A DNA stretch of 64,000 nucleotides, from the NCBI GenBank assembly GCA_037013685.1, contig CM072885.1, positions 63,219,785 to 63,283,784 on the forward strand, in the 5' to 3' direction. This document shows, piece after piece, positions 1 through 12,500 of the stretch. Every line of letters starts with the position of its first letter. Within the stretch, counting starts at the first letter, position 1. A model generated the notes under the pieces. The model worked only from the letters and a program-made list of their open reading frames with translations, was not told where the DNA came from and made no database searches. The position numbers and the translations under genes were made by a program. The DNA is from Acridotheres tristis. Lineage: Eukaryota > Chordata > Aves > Passeriformes > Sturnidae.

Positions 1-263
1 AATGGATTGAAATCTGCAAGGTGGTGCCTAAATGTTGTTGCTTTTGAAGGTAACAATCAAACTGTGAAAGATGGTTTCAGATACCTTTTTGCACAGTGTA
101 TGTAAATTTATTTTTGCTTGGGTTTTTGGTTTATGCCTCGTTGTGGTGATCTGTTCTTGTTCCTCTTGCATATTTTTTTGCAGGTTCCTTGGCAATGGCT
201 CCTGCATCTATCACAGCTCCATTCTGCAGCACACAGCGGAAAGGAGATTATTCAGATCTATAG
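1..263 (+). CDS. candidate last two exons of an unidentified gene (partial)
   Basis: Bases 1-49 form an open frame of 16 codons plus one base, ending GAAG before a GTAACA donor (GT at 50-51). A 134-base intron ends in a strong acceptor, a T-rich run followed by GCAG (AG at 182-183). Exon two starts at 184, and the split glycine codon joins in phase. The frame then runs to TAG at 261-263, giving a C-terminus ending in KGDYSDL. Two AATAAA signals follow at 375 and 385. The encoded tail has no transmembrane segment or motif that I recognise. Everything upstream lies outside the window. The splice signals, matching phase and poly(A) signals are seen directly; that this is a real gene is inference. 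It could be chance, because a 49-base open stretch is short. Confidence 0.27.
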
Positions 264-410
264 TTCTGTCAAATGACACTCCTTAAGATGTTATGTAAGC
301 TTAAAAAGGTGAATTTATGCTCTGGCTTATATACCTCTTTGTGCCTGAGGCACTTTGATGTATAAAAATCTTTCAATAAAAGCAAATAAACACATACACC
401 CACCACTTGT
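264..410 (+). terminator. candidate 3' UTR with tandem polyadenylation signals
   Basis: Two canonical AATAAA hexamers lie at 375-380 and 385-390, about 110 bases after the stop of the candidate terminal exon. CA dinucleotides suitable for cleavage follow at about 391-405, and a GT-containing stretch follows near 405-440. The spacing fits a short 3' UTR. AATAAA is common in AT-rich DNA, so this matters only together with the exon call. Confidence 0.27.
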
Positions 411-504
411 TGGGGCCATGAGCTCTGAGGGTTATTTTGTAGGGAGACCTACCTTCATACCTCCTTTCTTACAAGGAAAAAGAAAATTAGGAGAGACTAT
501 TTGT

Positions 505-772
505 AAGGGCCCGGAGTGACAGGATTAAAGGGAATGGCTTCACTCTGACAGAGAGCAGGGTTAGATTGGATATGAGGAAAATATTCTGTGAGGGTTCTGA
601 GGCCCTGGCACAGGTTTCCCAGAGAAGCTGTGGCTGCCCCATCCCTGGCAGTGTTCCAGGCCAGGCTGGATGGGCTCTGAGCAACCTGGGATAGTGGAAG
701 GTGTCCTTGCCCATGGCAGAGGGTGAGAGACAATGAGCTTTAAGGTCCCTTCCAATCCCAGTCAGTCCATGA
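505..772 (+). mobile_element. CR1 LINE fragment, sense, 3' end
   Basis: The order of blocks is that of the avian CR1 3' region. It holds the block with GAGCAGGGTTAGATTGGAT, then the conserved CCCAGAGAAGCTGTGGCTGCC block, then the GGATAGTGGAAGGTGTCC block, then TTTAAGGTCCCTTCCAATCC. The usual terminal ATTCTATG repeat is eroded to a single CCATGAAATTC. The copy is 5' truncated, as most CR1 insertions are, and has no coding capacity. It belongs to the subfamily that is commonest in this window. Confidence 0.9.
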
Positions 773-3700
773 AATTCAAATACGTTGCAAGAAGCAGAGA
801 AAAACTGGTATTCAAAAAGTATTGGAAACAAACTCTAGACAGGCTAATTTTTTTTTCATCCACATAATAAATCCTAAAACCTAGATAAAGTTCTAGATAC
901 TAGATTCTACTCCCAGAACCCCTGGTTCTCACTTGTAACCCTCAGCAGCAGCAGCAGCGTTAGCTTGGTCCACATACTTTTCTTCCCCTTCCCATTTTTC
1001 ATCTTGTCTTTCCCATGTAGACTGTAGTCTCTGTGGAGCAAGAATTTGCATGTCCTTATGATATATAATTCAGGTGGCCCTGATCCTGTGCCAGGAAAAA
1101 ATATAAAAATATAAAAATCTCCAGTTTGACACTCAGCAATGCAGCTGGAAAGTTGGAGAGGGAGTAACAGTACTGTTTGTTTCTAATGGAGCATGACCTC
1201 TGGCTCTGTCCAGCTTTGATCACTAAAAAAAAGAAAGCTTTCCCAGGTACTTTTGTACTGCTTCCCCTGCTGTGCTGCTCTTTTTTGCTCCTAGATAGTT
1301 CCCCAGGTGTGGCAGGAACTCCCAGCTCTCTGTCCCTGCTGGGGGGAAATGGTGCTCCCTGCCAGCAGAGGTGTTCTGGGTGCAATTATAAACCAGAGGG
1401 ATCTCCTGTAACCTGAGGAATATTGCACTTACTCTGGATATTTAGCAAGAACTGGTGATCCAAAGCTTGCTGGCCCCACTGCAGCCCTCCTTTCCTTCAG
1501 AACCCCTCACGAGTTCTCTCCTATAACTCCATCTCCCATGCTGGAACACCTTTGGCTTTGCAGCAGATGGCAATGCAGCACTGCCCGCTGCCAAGATGAG
1601 CCACTTCATTTCCCCATCGTCTGCATCTGACTATGAAGCAGCAGAAAAAGAGGGAAAAAAGCCCCACTTGGCAGCTGATCTGTGGCAGGTTATCTCCTGT
1701 TGTGGGGCTCTCAGCAATATGAGCACATTGATTCAAATAACTCAGGAATAAGCAAATGGAGGAGGCCAGAGAGAGCTGGCCCTTACTGACATGGTGAACA
1801 TAGTCCTGAAGACAATCTACAGAGTCAGCTAAAATTCCAACCTCAGATTCCTAAAGAGCTCAGATTTTCCCCTGCTTTTCCCACAGGAGGGGCAGAGAAT
1901 GTCCCCTTGGTGCAGCACAAATGGAATATTTTCTTGGCATTGTACCTTTCCTATCTGCTCTCTCCACCCACTTTCATCACATTGTGTCTCAGCATTATTT
2001 TGGGCACATTATGCTGTGGAATTAAAAACTTGAATTATTAGCAGATTAGTCCAATCAACTTTCAGTCGTGACAAAAACAAAAGTAACTTTCAAATGGGGA
2101 AGCAGGTATCACAGCAAGGAATGCACAAGATATCCATGGGTAGATTTAGTTCAATTAAAAATATCAATTTTAATTTTCATTCCCTTTATGTGCTTTTCAT
2201 CGTTTCAATAAAGGCAAATCAAGAGCTTTCAACTTGCTCAGGCCCACACTAAGTTAAAACTCATATTTTATGAAGGAAGAATTTTCCAGTTTCCTATTTT
2301 TCAGACATAAGTAGCATTTTCCATGGGCCACTTATTTTGTCTTCAAAATGTTATTTTGAATGTCTTCAAAACAACAAGCGAAGCTTCATAAATAACAGCA
2401 CAGCCTTCTTTTCCCTCTGAAACTCTGAATCACTCTCAGAAAATAAACAGGGATGGACACTTCAAGATGATGGTTCCCGTTCCAAGACTTGAAGAATTTT
2501 ACAGAAATCCCTCTTCCTGCTCTTCTTCCTTGGGGCTGTGGCAGAAGGGAGCTGTGGAGCCAGATTCCAGCTCTTGGTGCAGTGCAAAGTCACAGCTTCT
2601 GATGGATTTGCTCCTCACTGAGGATGCCAGAAGAGTGAAAAAAAAGAGTCAGGAAGTTCAGCTGCAGCTTCAAGGAGCAGCCTCCAGCAGCAGGTAGGTG
2701 AGCAGGACTAAAAGATAGGCAGCATCATCATTTTCCAGGGAGCTTGACAAAGTTTTCAAAGAAAACAGCATTTCTGATACCACGTAGAGTAAATGCAATG
2801 CTCTTTTGTAAATCAAATTATGCAAGAGATACCAACATTTCAACATTTCCCCCCAGAAAAGCTCATGCATTCAAAACAAACAATAGGAAAAATAAAAAGG
2901 GATATGAAAACATCATAGCTAAAATGTGCCTTTCATGTTCTTGTGTCAGGATCTGAATTATTGCAGATCAGCAATGTGCTATCCTGCTCCATACTTGTGA
3001 TACATCCTTAAGAAATTTTTGGTTTGATTCGAAAACAAATCAAATACCATGCAAGCTATTTCAGCTAAGTCCAAGGGATCATTTTGTTTTTCCAAATGCA
3101 GAGAAAATTCAAGTCACTTCTGGTCAAAATTACCTTTCCCAACTCAGTGGCATTCATTTAGGCTCTGCAGTGTTTTTGCTGAGCTGTGCTGGATTTTTTA
3201 CTCATGGAAATCAGTGTTTGTACAACAGAAATAGCAAGCAGTAGTGTGTACCTAGAAAAAACTGACCTAGCTGAGAAGTTTAAGTTGATTATCTTGGAGT
3301 ACAAACCTGAGAAGTTAAGGAAAGAGAGTGTTTTCCTGTGCTGCATTTACTATGGGTGAAGCAAGAGCAGAAATTCAGGATGGACAGCTGGAGGTGCATT
3401 TCAAAGCACAGTAGTTAAACTCTCCAAAGCTTCCAGAATCCAACAGCATTTTATTTTCCTGAGCTGCAAGAACCTGCTGGACACAGAAGTCCCTGCATGG
3501 GGGAACACAAACATTGGCCATCTGGATTTAGATAAAAAAAACAGTGTAAATTACAGGAAAAAAGGCTTCAGTATGGTTTCTAAGACAAGACTCAGTTAAA
3601 CAGGAAAGTGTGGATAGAAATCTGATGGTTAATTCTAAAGATTTATCTACTCAGTGCATAAGATTGACACATTCAGATACCTCAGATCCTTGGAGACAGG

Positions 3701-3810
3701 TATTTTCCTAAATATTTATTGGTTTTTAGACACTGAACTTTTGTCTCCAGCTACCACTGTGCAGTTGTGGGATATTTCCCCTTCTGTTATCCCAGAGGTG
3801 CTACCCCTAT
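773..3810. other. anonymous non-coding sequence
   Basis: I see no gene, RNA gene or recognisable repeat here. All reading frames are short and lack motifs. A short frame at 2467-2697 ends at a GTAGGTGAG that resembles a splice donor, but no good acceptor precedes it. Confidence 0.5.
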
Positions 3811-3955
3811 CCCTGATGGGCTCAGCCTTGGCCAGTGGTAGATCCATCCTGGAGCCACCTGGAGTTGGCTCTGTTGGACACAAGGGAAGCTTCCAGCAGC
3901 TTGTTACCCCCACCACCGAAACTGTGCCCTGCAAACTCAATGCACCCCAAAATGA
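3811..3955 (+). mobile_element. possible LTR-derived interspersed repeat fragment
   Basis: The stretch starting GATGGGCTCAGCCTTGGCCA and containing GGACACAAGGGAAGCTTCCA resembles a module that I recall from LTR-type interspersed repeats in birds. Only this internal part is recognisable. No TG/CA termini, TATA box or target duplication can be defined. The match is from memory, so the element type is uncertain. Confidence 0.4.
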
Positions 3956-4628
3956 AAATAACCACAGTTAAATGTTATATATTTTTCTCAAACCTCTTCT
4001 GTGTATTTTTTCAGGCTTAAATGAAGCTGATTTTAGAATATTACCTGTTCAAGGTAAGGCTAGGAATATCTTCCCTGCCAGAAGCAATTTGTGTTAAGTG
4101 CATTCTTTGAATGCAGGGTTAGCCTTTAGGGATCTGCTTGTACAATGCAAATGTGCAAAGATGGATGTGGAAATAGGAAAAATCCTTTCACATAGGCTCT
4201 TCATTTGAGCTTTCTTGTCCATAGAGAGCAGGGGTGCAAAGTTCAGTGGCCTAAACTTAAATTGTACCTTGGAGTATTTTGCCGTGTGACATTTTCTTTC
4301 TGTGACTTTCCCAAGTAGATGCTATATGTCAAAATATGATCTCAAAAAGGCTTGTTTGCTTCAAAGTGTTACCTTTTGCTAGCAAGGATTTCTTCATAAT
4401 TTTCAATCTAAACCTGCTCTTAGTGTGAAGCCATTGAAAGTCGTGCCAGGGCATCCTACTGTAGAGAGGATTACAAAATATGTCATATAATGTTTATCTA
4501 GTCGCAGCCAAAATAACACACTAATAATTCACAGGGCAACACACAGCACCACTGTGGGATGATAAAAAAGTGGAGAAGATGTAACTGCAGAAAATTCTTA
4601 CTGGTTTACTAGGAGAGAGAATGTGAAG
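3956..4628. other. anonymous non-coding sequence
   Basis: AT-rich sequence with no supported feature on either strand. Confidence 0.5.
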
Positions 4629-4868
4629 TGAGACTCTTGACAAGGGCCTGGAGTGACAGGACAAGGGGCAATGGCTTCACACTGACACAGAGCAGGGTTA
4701 GATTGGATATTGGGAAGAAATTGTTCCCTGTGAGGGTGCTGAGGCCCTGGCACAGGTTTCCCAGAGAAGCTGTGGCTGCCCCATCCCTGGCAGTGTTCCA
4801 GGCCAGGTTGGATGGGGCTTGGAACTGGATTATATTTGAAGTTCATTCCAACCATTCTGTGATTCTGG
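4629..4868 (+). mobile_element. CR1 LINE fragment, sense, with 3' internal deletion
   Basis: The fragment starts at GACTCTTGACAAGGGCCTGG and runs through the GCAGGGTTAGATTGGATATT block and the GAAGCTGTGGCTGCCCC block. It then jumps from GGATGGGGCTTGGA straight to the terminal TTCCAACCATTCTGTGATTCT. The block with GGATAGTGGAAGGTGTCC, present in other copies here, is missing, so the copy lost roughly 50 bases just before its 3' end. There is no coding capacity. Confidence 0.9.
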
Positions 4869-5890
4869 GAAAGTGGTTCCAGGTGATAAAACCACATCTG
4901 CCCACCACCCCTTCAAGCCATAATTTGAATGAAACAACACAGGCCAAACATTGCTTGAGCCTTTTGCTTTTTGGATGATATTACCAGCTCTCCCAGGCTT
5001 GAGTGCAAGGAGCTTAACTCTGAGCTTTATTGTGACTAATCTCATCAGAGACTGCTGTGGCAGCCAGGCTCCCCTAAGACAGATGATGGGAGGATCTAAA
5101 GGAATAAGGGAAAGGCAGATGGGGAAGCCCTGCATAGATCATAAAGAATATGAAATAAACATTCAAGAGCTCAATGAAAATCCCAGATTAAAAAAAAAAA
5201 AAAAAAAATCCATGTCTAGTCTCAGGCTGCTTTGAACCTGAAAATATCAAAATCCCATTTCTATTCTTTCATAGACTGAGGGAAGGTAGATCTATATCAG
5301 AAGAATCTAATAGGGGCATGAATCTATATGGGACATTTCTTGCTGAACTTTCCATAAATTTAAAATCCATTTTACACTTCAGAAGGGCTACATTAGTAGT
5401 GGCAAGTTCACCAAATAATGTGACTCCATTATCCTGAAAATTACTTTTCACTCGACTTCAAGGCAGAAAAGTTACCTTAGGAAAAGATTAATTAAAAGAA
5501 GACTTTCTTTTTATTTTCTTTCTCTCAGGAAAAAAAGAAAAAAAATCACCTGGCTGGAAATAATAGGATGATAAGAGAGGATGTCTGGCTTAGACTGTGG
5601 TGAAGACCCAAAAAGCTAGGACATTTCAGGTATTTTTGTGGTTTGCAACAGAGACCAAGCAAGAAATTTCTACCATAGAAAGGGCCAAAAGGATAGATCC
5701 AACCCAGTGGGATGGATGGGAAGAGACCATGAGCAAGGTAATGAACTTCCAAGAGAGAAAGTGTATTGCTGGGAATGTTCTGTAACTGTTCTGTGGCTGC
5801 AAGCTTCCAGAGTCATGTGAAATGTGCTTTCTACAGTGATTTTGATTTGTATGCTAGGAACTCTCCTGTTAAGGCAGCATTTTCTTTGGG
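4869..5890. other. anonymous sequence with a poly(A) run
   Basis: No gene is visible. A 19-base poly(A) run lies at 5190-5208, and a short A/T-rich stretch surrounds 5500-5550. Neither can be tied to a particular retroposed element. Confidence 0.5.
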
Positions 5891-6140
5891 GGAAAAAACA
5901 AAAAACAAATAAACAAACAAAAAAAATCCCCAAAACCCCAAACAAACAAAAAAAAACCCACAAAACCAAAAAACCCCACCCAAATAAACAAAAACAAAAC
6001 CAAAACAAACTAACAAAAGAAACAAAAAAAACAAAACCAAAACCAAAACAAAAACAAACAAAACAACAAAAAAAACCAAAAAAACCCAAAAAAACCCCAA
6101 AAAACAAACAAAAAAACCCCACCACCACCCCCCCACACAC
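5891..6140. repeat. A-rich, nearly G-free A/C tract
   Basis: About 250 bases consist almost entirely of A and C, with a few T and almost no G on the plus strand. The texture is irregular AAAACC, AAACAAAC and AAAAACCCC, ending in CCCCACCACCACCCCCCCAC. The minus strand is correspondingly T/G-rich with several runs of three or more G, so it could form quadruplex or other non-B structure. The reading frames across it are low-complexity Lys/Pro/Gln or Phe/Gly/Val strings and are not genes. It may be a decayed poly(A) tail, but no element body is recognised beside it. Confidence 0.85.
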
Positions 6141-9059
6141 AATCTCATGGAAAACTTAAGTTGCCAGAAGTATGTAGGCACTGAAAAATGATAGTCATGA
6201 AGATTGGACTAAATCACATCATGATCTCAATCCAGAAATGGGCCTAACCTTGGTCAGATTTGTTGCAAGGCATGTCAGAAGAACAGGGAGAGCCAGCTGG
6301 GAGAATATAAAATTACCTGAAAGAATACATGTTTATCCATTCATATCTGCCCATCCATCCATTCATTGATCTGGTGCACACCCTGACAAGACATGCTTCC
6401 AGCTTCCTTTCTTTCCCCCTCACACATCAATCCAGGCAGTTACTGGACATGATAATTATAGTAAGCTCTTAAATCCCAATAAATACTAACAAGCTTGCTA
6501 TTTAAGAGGCTTCCATGCATCGACTTTTTAACACAGTAATGATGGTTACACTGTATTGCATCTGAGTACTTTCAGAGGTTTACCCCTTGATTAGACTTAG
6601 GGAGAGGGACAAAATACTGTCAGAAATGGGAAGGAGATATTTCAGCCTGGTAAGAGGTGATGTTTTCAAATTTGACTTTCAGAACATTGGCAGAATAATA
6701 AACATGTACAGGTTCCTTGTTTTAGGCTCTGGTGTTCTTTCAGTGACAGAAAAATGATGTTTCTGCTGCTGTGAGGGCTCTTGAGCAGCCAGTGCTATGG
6801 AAATTTAGTTTATCACTGGCTAACCCATGTCCTTCAACATGAGCTCAATTTCTTAGGCTGTACTTGCAAAAGGGTCAAAATCTTGGCTTGCTATTCGTGG
6901 TTGTGCCTAAATTCTATCACTCAGTGGAAATGCCCAAGGTTTTCACTGCCAAGAGCAACATCAGAACCAGGGTGGGGGGCAGTGGAAGCAAAGCCAGGGA
7001 TGCAGCACCTCCCACCCTCCACCTGTTGGCCAGGCATTGCCTCAGAGTTATATCAGTCCTACCTGCCTCCACTCTCCATCCCACCTGGGCCAGGAAAATC
7101 GTGCAGCTCCCTGCACAGGTCACCATAAAGTTTAGGAGACACAAACTAGTTCCTCTTCTGGCCTAAACTCACAGAGCTCAAATGCTTCCTCTGAGGGAAA
7201 TGCCTTCTGAATCTCAAATTTCTCATGATTCAGAACTTACTCAGAGCCCTTCTTTCCAGCACATCTCACAAAAAGCACCATTTCATTTTGCTGCCTCAAG
7301 ATCTTTCTATTCTGCAGCAGCAGCAGCAGAGCAGGACCAGGATGAGGAGGGAAACACACAAGGTAAGTGAATATTTGGCAGTCGAAAAGGCTGAAAGGTG
7401 AGGAAGGGTTCCTGGCACATGGTGAGTCAAGAAAAAAGAAAGTCAAGAAGAAAATCTAGGAAGGGTTGATACAACTGCACATGAGAGGAGTATGCTCTGG
7501 GTGGAGAAGGGTTGCAGGGCACCAGCAGCATTGCAGGGTCTATGAAATCTTTAGAGGACTGTGGGTGAGTAGAGTGAAGTGAGGTTCATCAGATCCTTCT
7601 CCTGAATCCAGTAAGTGACTCGTACAGAATCTGGATATCAACAAATACATCAGAACCAGGTGATTCACTCCATTTTGGTTGCTGTAAGAGCTGTGAAGTT
7701 CTGTGTACAGCAAACAGTGATTCACAAAGGATGAGTAAGGCCCAACAGTTCTGTGGCAAGAGCAGGGGAAACCTGCCAAGGCCCCAGCAGCCCGTGTGCT
7801 CTCTGTGTCACAGGACAGGAGTGACATGATAATCTCTTTTCCTCCTTATTTTCCATTGAAGTTTGTCCAGACTCCTGGCCATAATCAAGGCCCCTTGGAT
7901 GCCCAGGTCATTTTCTACCAAGACACAGCTTCTCATTTTGGGCAGAACTGCTTCTGAAGGGCAAAAACAATAAAAAAAATTAAATAAAAAGAAATCATCA
8001 GTACTGTAGCTCTTGGTGGAAATTGAGGCTCTGTTTCTGCATGACACTGAGGAGGGCACAACAAGGCTTTAGACAACAACTACTGTTCCTGTCTAGGAAC
8101 AGCAGTATCAGGTGACTGCAAATGTGTATGAGAGGGACCAAATGAAAGAGGCCAGAGATATGTCAGCTGAAGAGGAAATCAGTTGAAAGAGCCACTCTTA
8201 GTTTGTTCAGCAAACTGCAATTCAAAGGCTTGATCAGTGAGGATATAAAAAGGTAGATTTTGATATTGAGGCTATTTTATATTCCTGCTGACTGGTCTAC
8301 AAAAAGAATGTTTATGTTTCTACTGCTTTGAAAAGTTTTATACCTTCCAGTCCATGGTTATTTGTTGCTTGTATCCCTACTCACTTCCACTGACACTGAA
8401 TATACACAGAAAAATAGCTGTTTTTATAAATTCCAGCATCTCCCTCTGTGGAAAACTCCCAGAGCAGGAAATGGCAGCTGTTTAGCAGCACACATCACTC
8501 CTGTGCACCACTGCAGGGTATGAAGGAGTGCAGATCCTGATATCCCATTGCCATTGCAAGAAGAAAGCATAGATACTTAGGCTATAATTAACCACACTGA
8601 ATTTGAGCAGTAAGCTAAGGTTAATGGTCCTACAACACTTGAGAAAAGTGTAATTGATCTCTTAGAGAGCATGAGTGATTAGGAGATGGGTTTGTGTCAC
8701 TGGGGAGGTAGTGCTGTCAACACCACAGTGTCCACTAACAGTGTTCACAGGGCACCCCTTCATCCAGCCTAATGAAATGGAAGTGCTTCAACTCCCACCT
8801 TATAAAACCAGCACCTTATAAAAACGGACCTAGGCTGATTCCATTGCCTTTTGTGCTGGTCACAACCAGAACTGCTCAAATAGGGATTCTCAAAATAATC
8901 CATTTCCTGCTCCTCCTGAAGTCAGGTAATGCTGCTGTCCCCATTTCATTACACCTGAGTCAGAGCTGCAGTAAATTGCCTCAAACACCAGGAATTGCCG
9001 TGGTGCTGCACCCAAGGTGAAGAAGCCTGAGCCACTGAGGATATGGCAAACTGAATCAA
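6141..9059. other. anonymous non-coding sequence
   Basis: No gene is recognisable. A cryptic exon-like segment at 7318-7362 is described in the findings. There are no clear interspersed repeats. Confidence 0.5.
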
Positions 9060-9580
9060 AGAATCACAGAATTACACAATGGTTTGGGTTAGAAAGGGAT
9101 CTTAAAGATCATCCAGTTCCACCCCCTGCCATGGGCAGGGACACCTTCCACTATCCCAGGTTGCTCAGAGCCCCATCCAACCTGACCTGGAACACTGCCA
9201 GGGATGGGGCAGCCACAGCTTCTCTGGGAAACCTGTGCCAGGGCCTCAGCACCCTCACAGGGAACAATTCCTTCCCAATATCCAATCTAACCCTGCTCTG
9301 TGTCAGTGTGAAGCCATTGCCCCTTGTCCTGTCACTCCAGGCCCTTGTCAAGAGTCTCTCTCCATCTTTCCTGTGGTTCCCTTCAGGCTCTGGAAGGCCA
9401 CAATGAGGTCACCCCAAAGCCTTCCCCTCTCCAGGCTGAACAATCCCAATTCCCTGAGCCTTTCCTCCCAGCAGAGCTGCTCCATCCCTCTGATCCCTTG
9501 GTGTCCCTGCTCTGTCCTGGCTCCAGCAGCTCCCTGTCCTTGCTGTGCTGGGATCCCAGGGCTGGAGGAGCTCTGCAGGT
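9060..9580 (-). mobile_element. CR1 LINE fragment, antisense, about 520 bp
   Basis: Read on the minus strand this is a 5'-truncated CR1 with an intact 3' end; on the plus strand it starts with the inverted signature AATCACAGAATTACACAATG. All blocks of the common local subfamily are present, through to the CTGGAGCCAGGACAGAGCAG block. The plus strand stays open for over 100 codons, which gives a spurious ORF. The 5' break lies near 9580, where sequence shared with other copies stops. Confidence 0.93.
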
Positions 9581-12500
9581 AACGTCTCTGTTAATGTGGA
9601 CTTACAGACTTGCTCTAGTTCCATTATGGGACTCCAGCATGGGAGAATCTACCTCTGGAAATGAGAGGGAAGGACAACAAAAAAATTTGTCTGATCAGAT
9701 TCACCAGAGTTATCCTCCAGAAAAAAAGTCTGGGGAAGAACTGTTCACCTGCAAATCTTTTCTTCCCAGCAAAACCAAACTTAACCAAATGAAGTCAAAC
9801 AAAGCAAACCAAAAAGTTTATGGAAAGATGGAAGTCTTTCCCTTTTCCATTTCCATTAACAGATTGATTTTAATTCATTACTTTATCTACCCCATCATAC
9901 AAACCGCCCAAAACAACTAATGATCTTTCTAATTGCATGCCCTTTCTTAATGCAGATGTGAGCCTAAATTTCCTCACAAAATTGGTTATATTTCTACTTG
10001 AGCTTTTCACTGTAGAACAGAAATAGATCTTATCTGACTCCAAAGGGATTGTTAGCAATGAGCAGATTAGAAGGAAAACAGATGCTGGGGCAGAAGAGAT
10101 GTAGTTCTGCTTGTATTTTTAATCAGATCTAGATGTTATCCCCAAGTTAAGAAACACTGAAGTCAGGAGGGCTCTATGCAGGGCTGAATATGTGTTTAAA
10201 CTGCTTCTGCAGAGAGGTGTCATTTCCAACAGGCAGAAGTTTTGAGCCATTCAAGTGCACAGAAGATATGATCCTGTTAAGGACAGCCTTCCCTCAACAT
10301 CGTTCATCCTGCTGCCGTTGGATTTTGAAAAATTTTGAAATGGATGTATCTATCAGCAAATCAGCACATCTATCAGAGAAACCCCTTGTTTCTCTGGTGT
10401 CACATGCACACCTGAATACCTTTATTAGAAAGGTGAATAAGTGATGTTCTTCAATTTTCTAAGAACAGAAATTTAATTTTGCAGCCAAATGAAGGCAGCT
10501 GGATCACAGTCACAGTCTGTCCATGCTGCTAGAAATTCCTCTGAAGTTCCCAGTGTGATGCAGAGTGGTTCACAATGTGAAAAATGCACACAAAAGCTCT
10601 CACTCAGTGAGAGCCCAGTGAGCTGCAGTTGGGAGGGATTTTGGCCCCTTCATATCTGTCTCCTCCTTTCCTCTGCTGAGCTAAGGCACCAGGCATTAAG
10701 ATGCTGAACCAAAATTTAGCATTTCCTTCAGAGCCCTGGTTTAGAGGCATTTGAAATATGACAGTGCAGACTAAAACTCATGTTTTCTAGATGGCAAAGA
10801 GGAGGAGGGAAAAAAAATATTTTCAAGGACACAGTATTGCTTGGGTCATGCAGTCAGCAGAGCAGAAACTTGTAATGAACATCGAATATACCAATATTCG
10901 AGTATTGCTGAATATTCGTGGGTGGTGTTTTCACTTTTAAGCCTTAAAGAAAGCTCATGACCTTGCAGTGGCACATCCCTGTGGCAGAGAATCCTGTCCA
11001 CTAATTCTTGCATTAAATCTGCATCTTGCCTTCAGAACAACTCACATTAAATGGCAGGACAGGGACTAGAAAGGTGCAGGTTAGTATTTTGCCAATTTAG
11101 CAATAGTTGAACATAAGTTTAATCCTACTATGCCAGCCCATCACATTCTGGGCTGGGAAATGTTCTCTTTAATACATTTTTCCATTGTTTTCCCACCAGC
11201 ACTTGAAATGTTACTAAGGCAGCATTTGCTTTTTTTACAGTTCATTTCTTGCTACAAATATCTTTAAAAACAGGCAGTTGAGCAGTGTAAGACCACAGAT
11301 GGACACTACTAATCTTCATAAAAACAAGCAGAACCCCCCTGTTTTCCATCAGTGCTGTATCCATATCAAATGTGTGTCTGAACAGGCCAGCACAAGGGTA
11401 CACACTGCCCATGTTCCCAGCATTAATGCTCACCTTTCTTTCACCAGCCCGTAGGAAAGAGGAAAAGGGAATTTGCCATCCTCTCTGGATGACAACTGCA
11501 ATTCTGAACTTTCCCACCTAGGGCTGAGAGCTTGATTTTGAGGAGAGCCACAATGAACGAGGCAAGCACTGTGATGGTGAAAAGGGAAGTCGTAGCCAGC
11601 ACAAAACACTTTGTCTAATCTGGTGTGACACATGAGGCACCTTTTGTCCTTATGGCACTTTAATTGTTGACTGATTTAATTTCAGTTTGAAAAAGCTTTT
11701 TGAGATGATGACACCTCAGGGCAGGGTGTTTTCAGGATAGTTAACTTTGCTATTAACGTCAGTTAATATTAAGACAGGCGAAAAATAGCTTTTAAAATGA
11801 ACATATAGGTCTTATCCAGCAAAGCAAGCAGCTGTTCAAGCTTGGCTTCTTTCTTGGTGTATATTTAGTCAAATGCACTGAGCCTGCAAGGGACCAAAAA
11901 TAAAGTATCTATAGTAGGGCTTTTTGCACCCCCACATCCTCAAAATCCCAGCAGCTCCCAGATATACAAAACCAGCCTAAAATCTGAGCAGCAGGGTCTC
12001 AACTAGAATGTACTTGCCTAGCTCAGCAGCTGGACTTTCATTTAACACAAACCAATAACCAAAACCTGAGAAAGCTGCTACAATGCACTCTGTGCTCTGC
12101 TATCCCCACAAGTGCATGGAAGAAGCCTGGAAGCCCAAGTGTTCTCAGATGGCCACAGTTTCTAGTATTTAATCATGCCAAAACTCACTTAGCCCTTGAA
12201 ATCAGACAAGATCAAGCTTATGAAGTGTGGGAAGCTCCTCCAGCATTCACTCACAGTGGCAATTTACTGTAACTCCAGTAATGAGTTCCTCCCATGAGGC
12301 ACTTGCATATCTGAAGCACTATTTCCTGAGGCTGTCATGTCATTAATTTCCAGAGTTTATAGGCCAGTGGAGCCGTGGATTTGCTCTGTGTAAAGGCTGA
12401 GAGATCCTAATGCATCTGCTGCAGTGCAGAGCACGGGTATCAAGCCTCCAACACAAGCTCTTCAGAGAGAGGACACCCCTAGAATTGGGAATACGAGTAT

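Noticed and set aside
5670..6181. Long frames encoding Phe/Gly/Val or Lys/Pro/Asn strings
   Set aside because: They are translations of the low-complexity A/C tract.
10884..10901. Small palindrome CGAATAT-ACCA-ATATTCG
   Set aside because: A 7-bp stem is expected by chance in AT-rich DNA of this length, and there is no associated structure.
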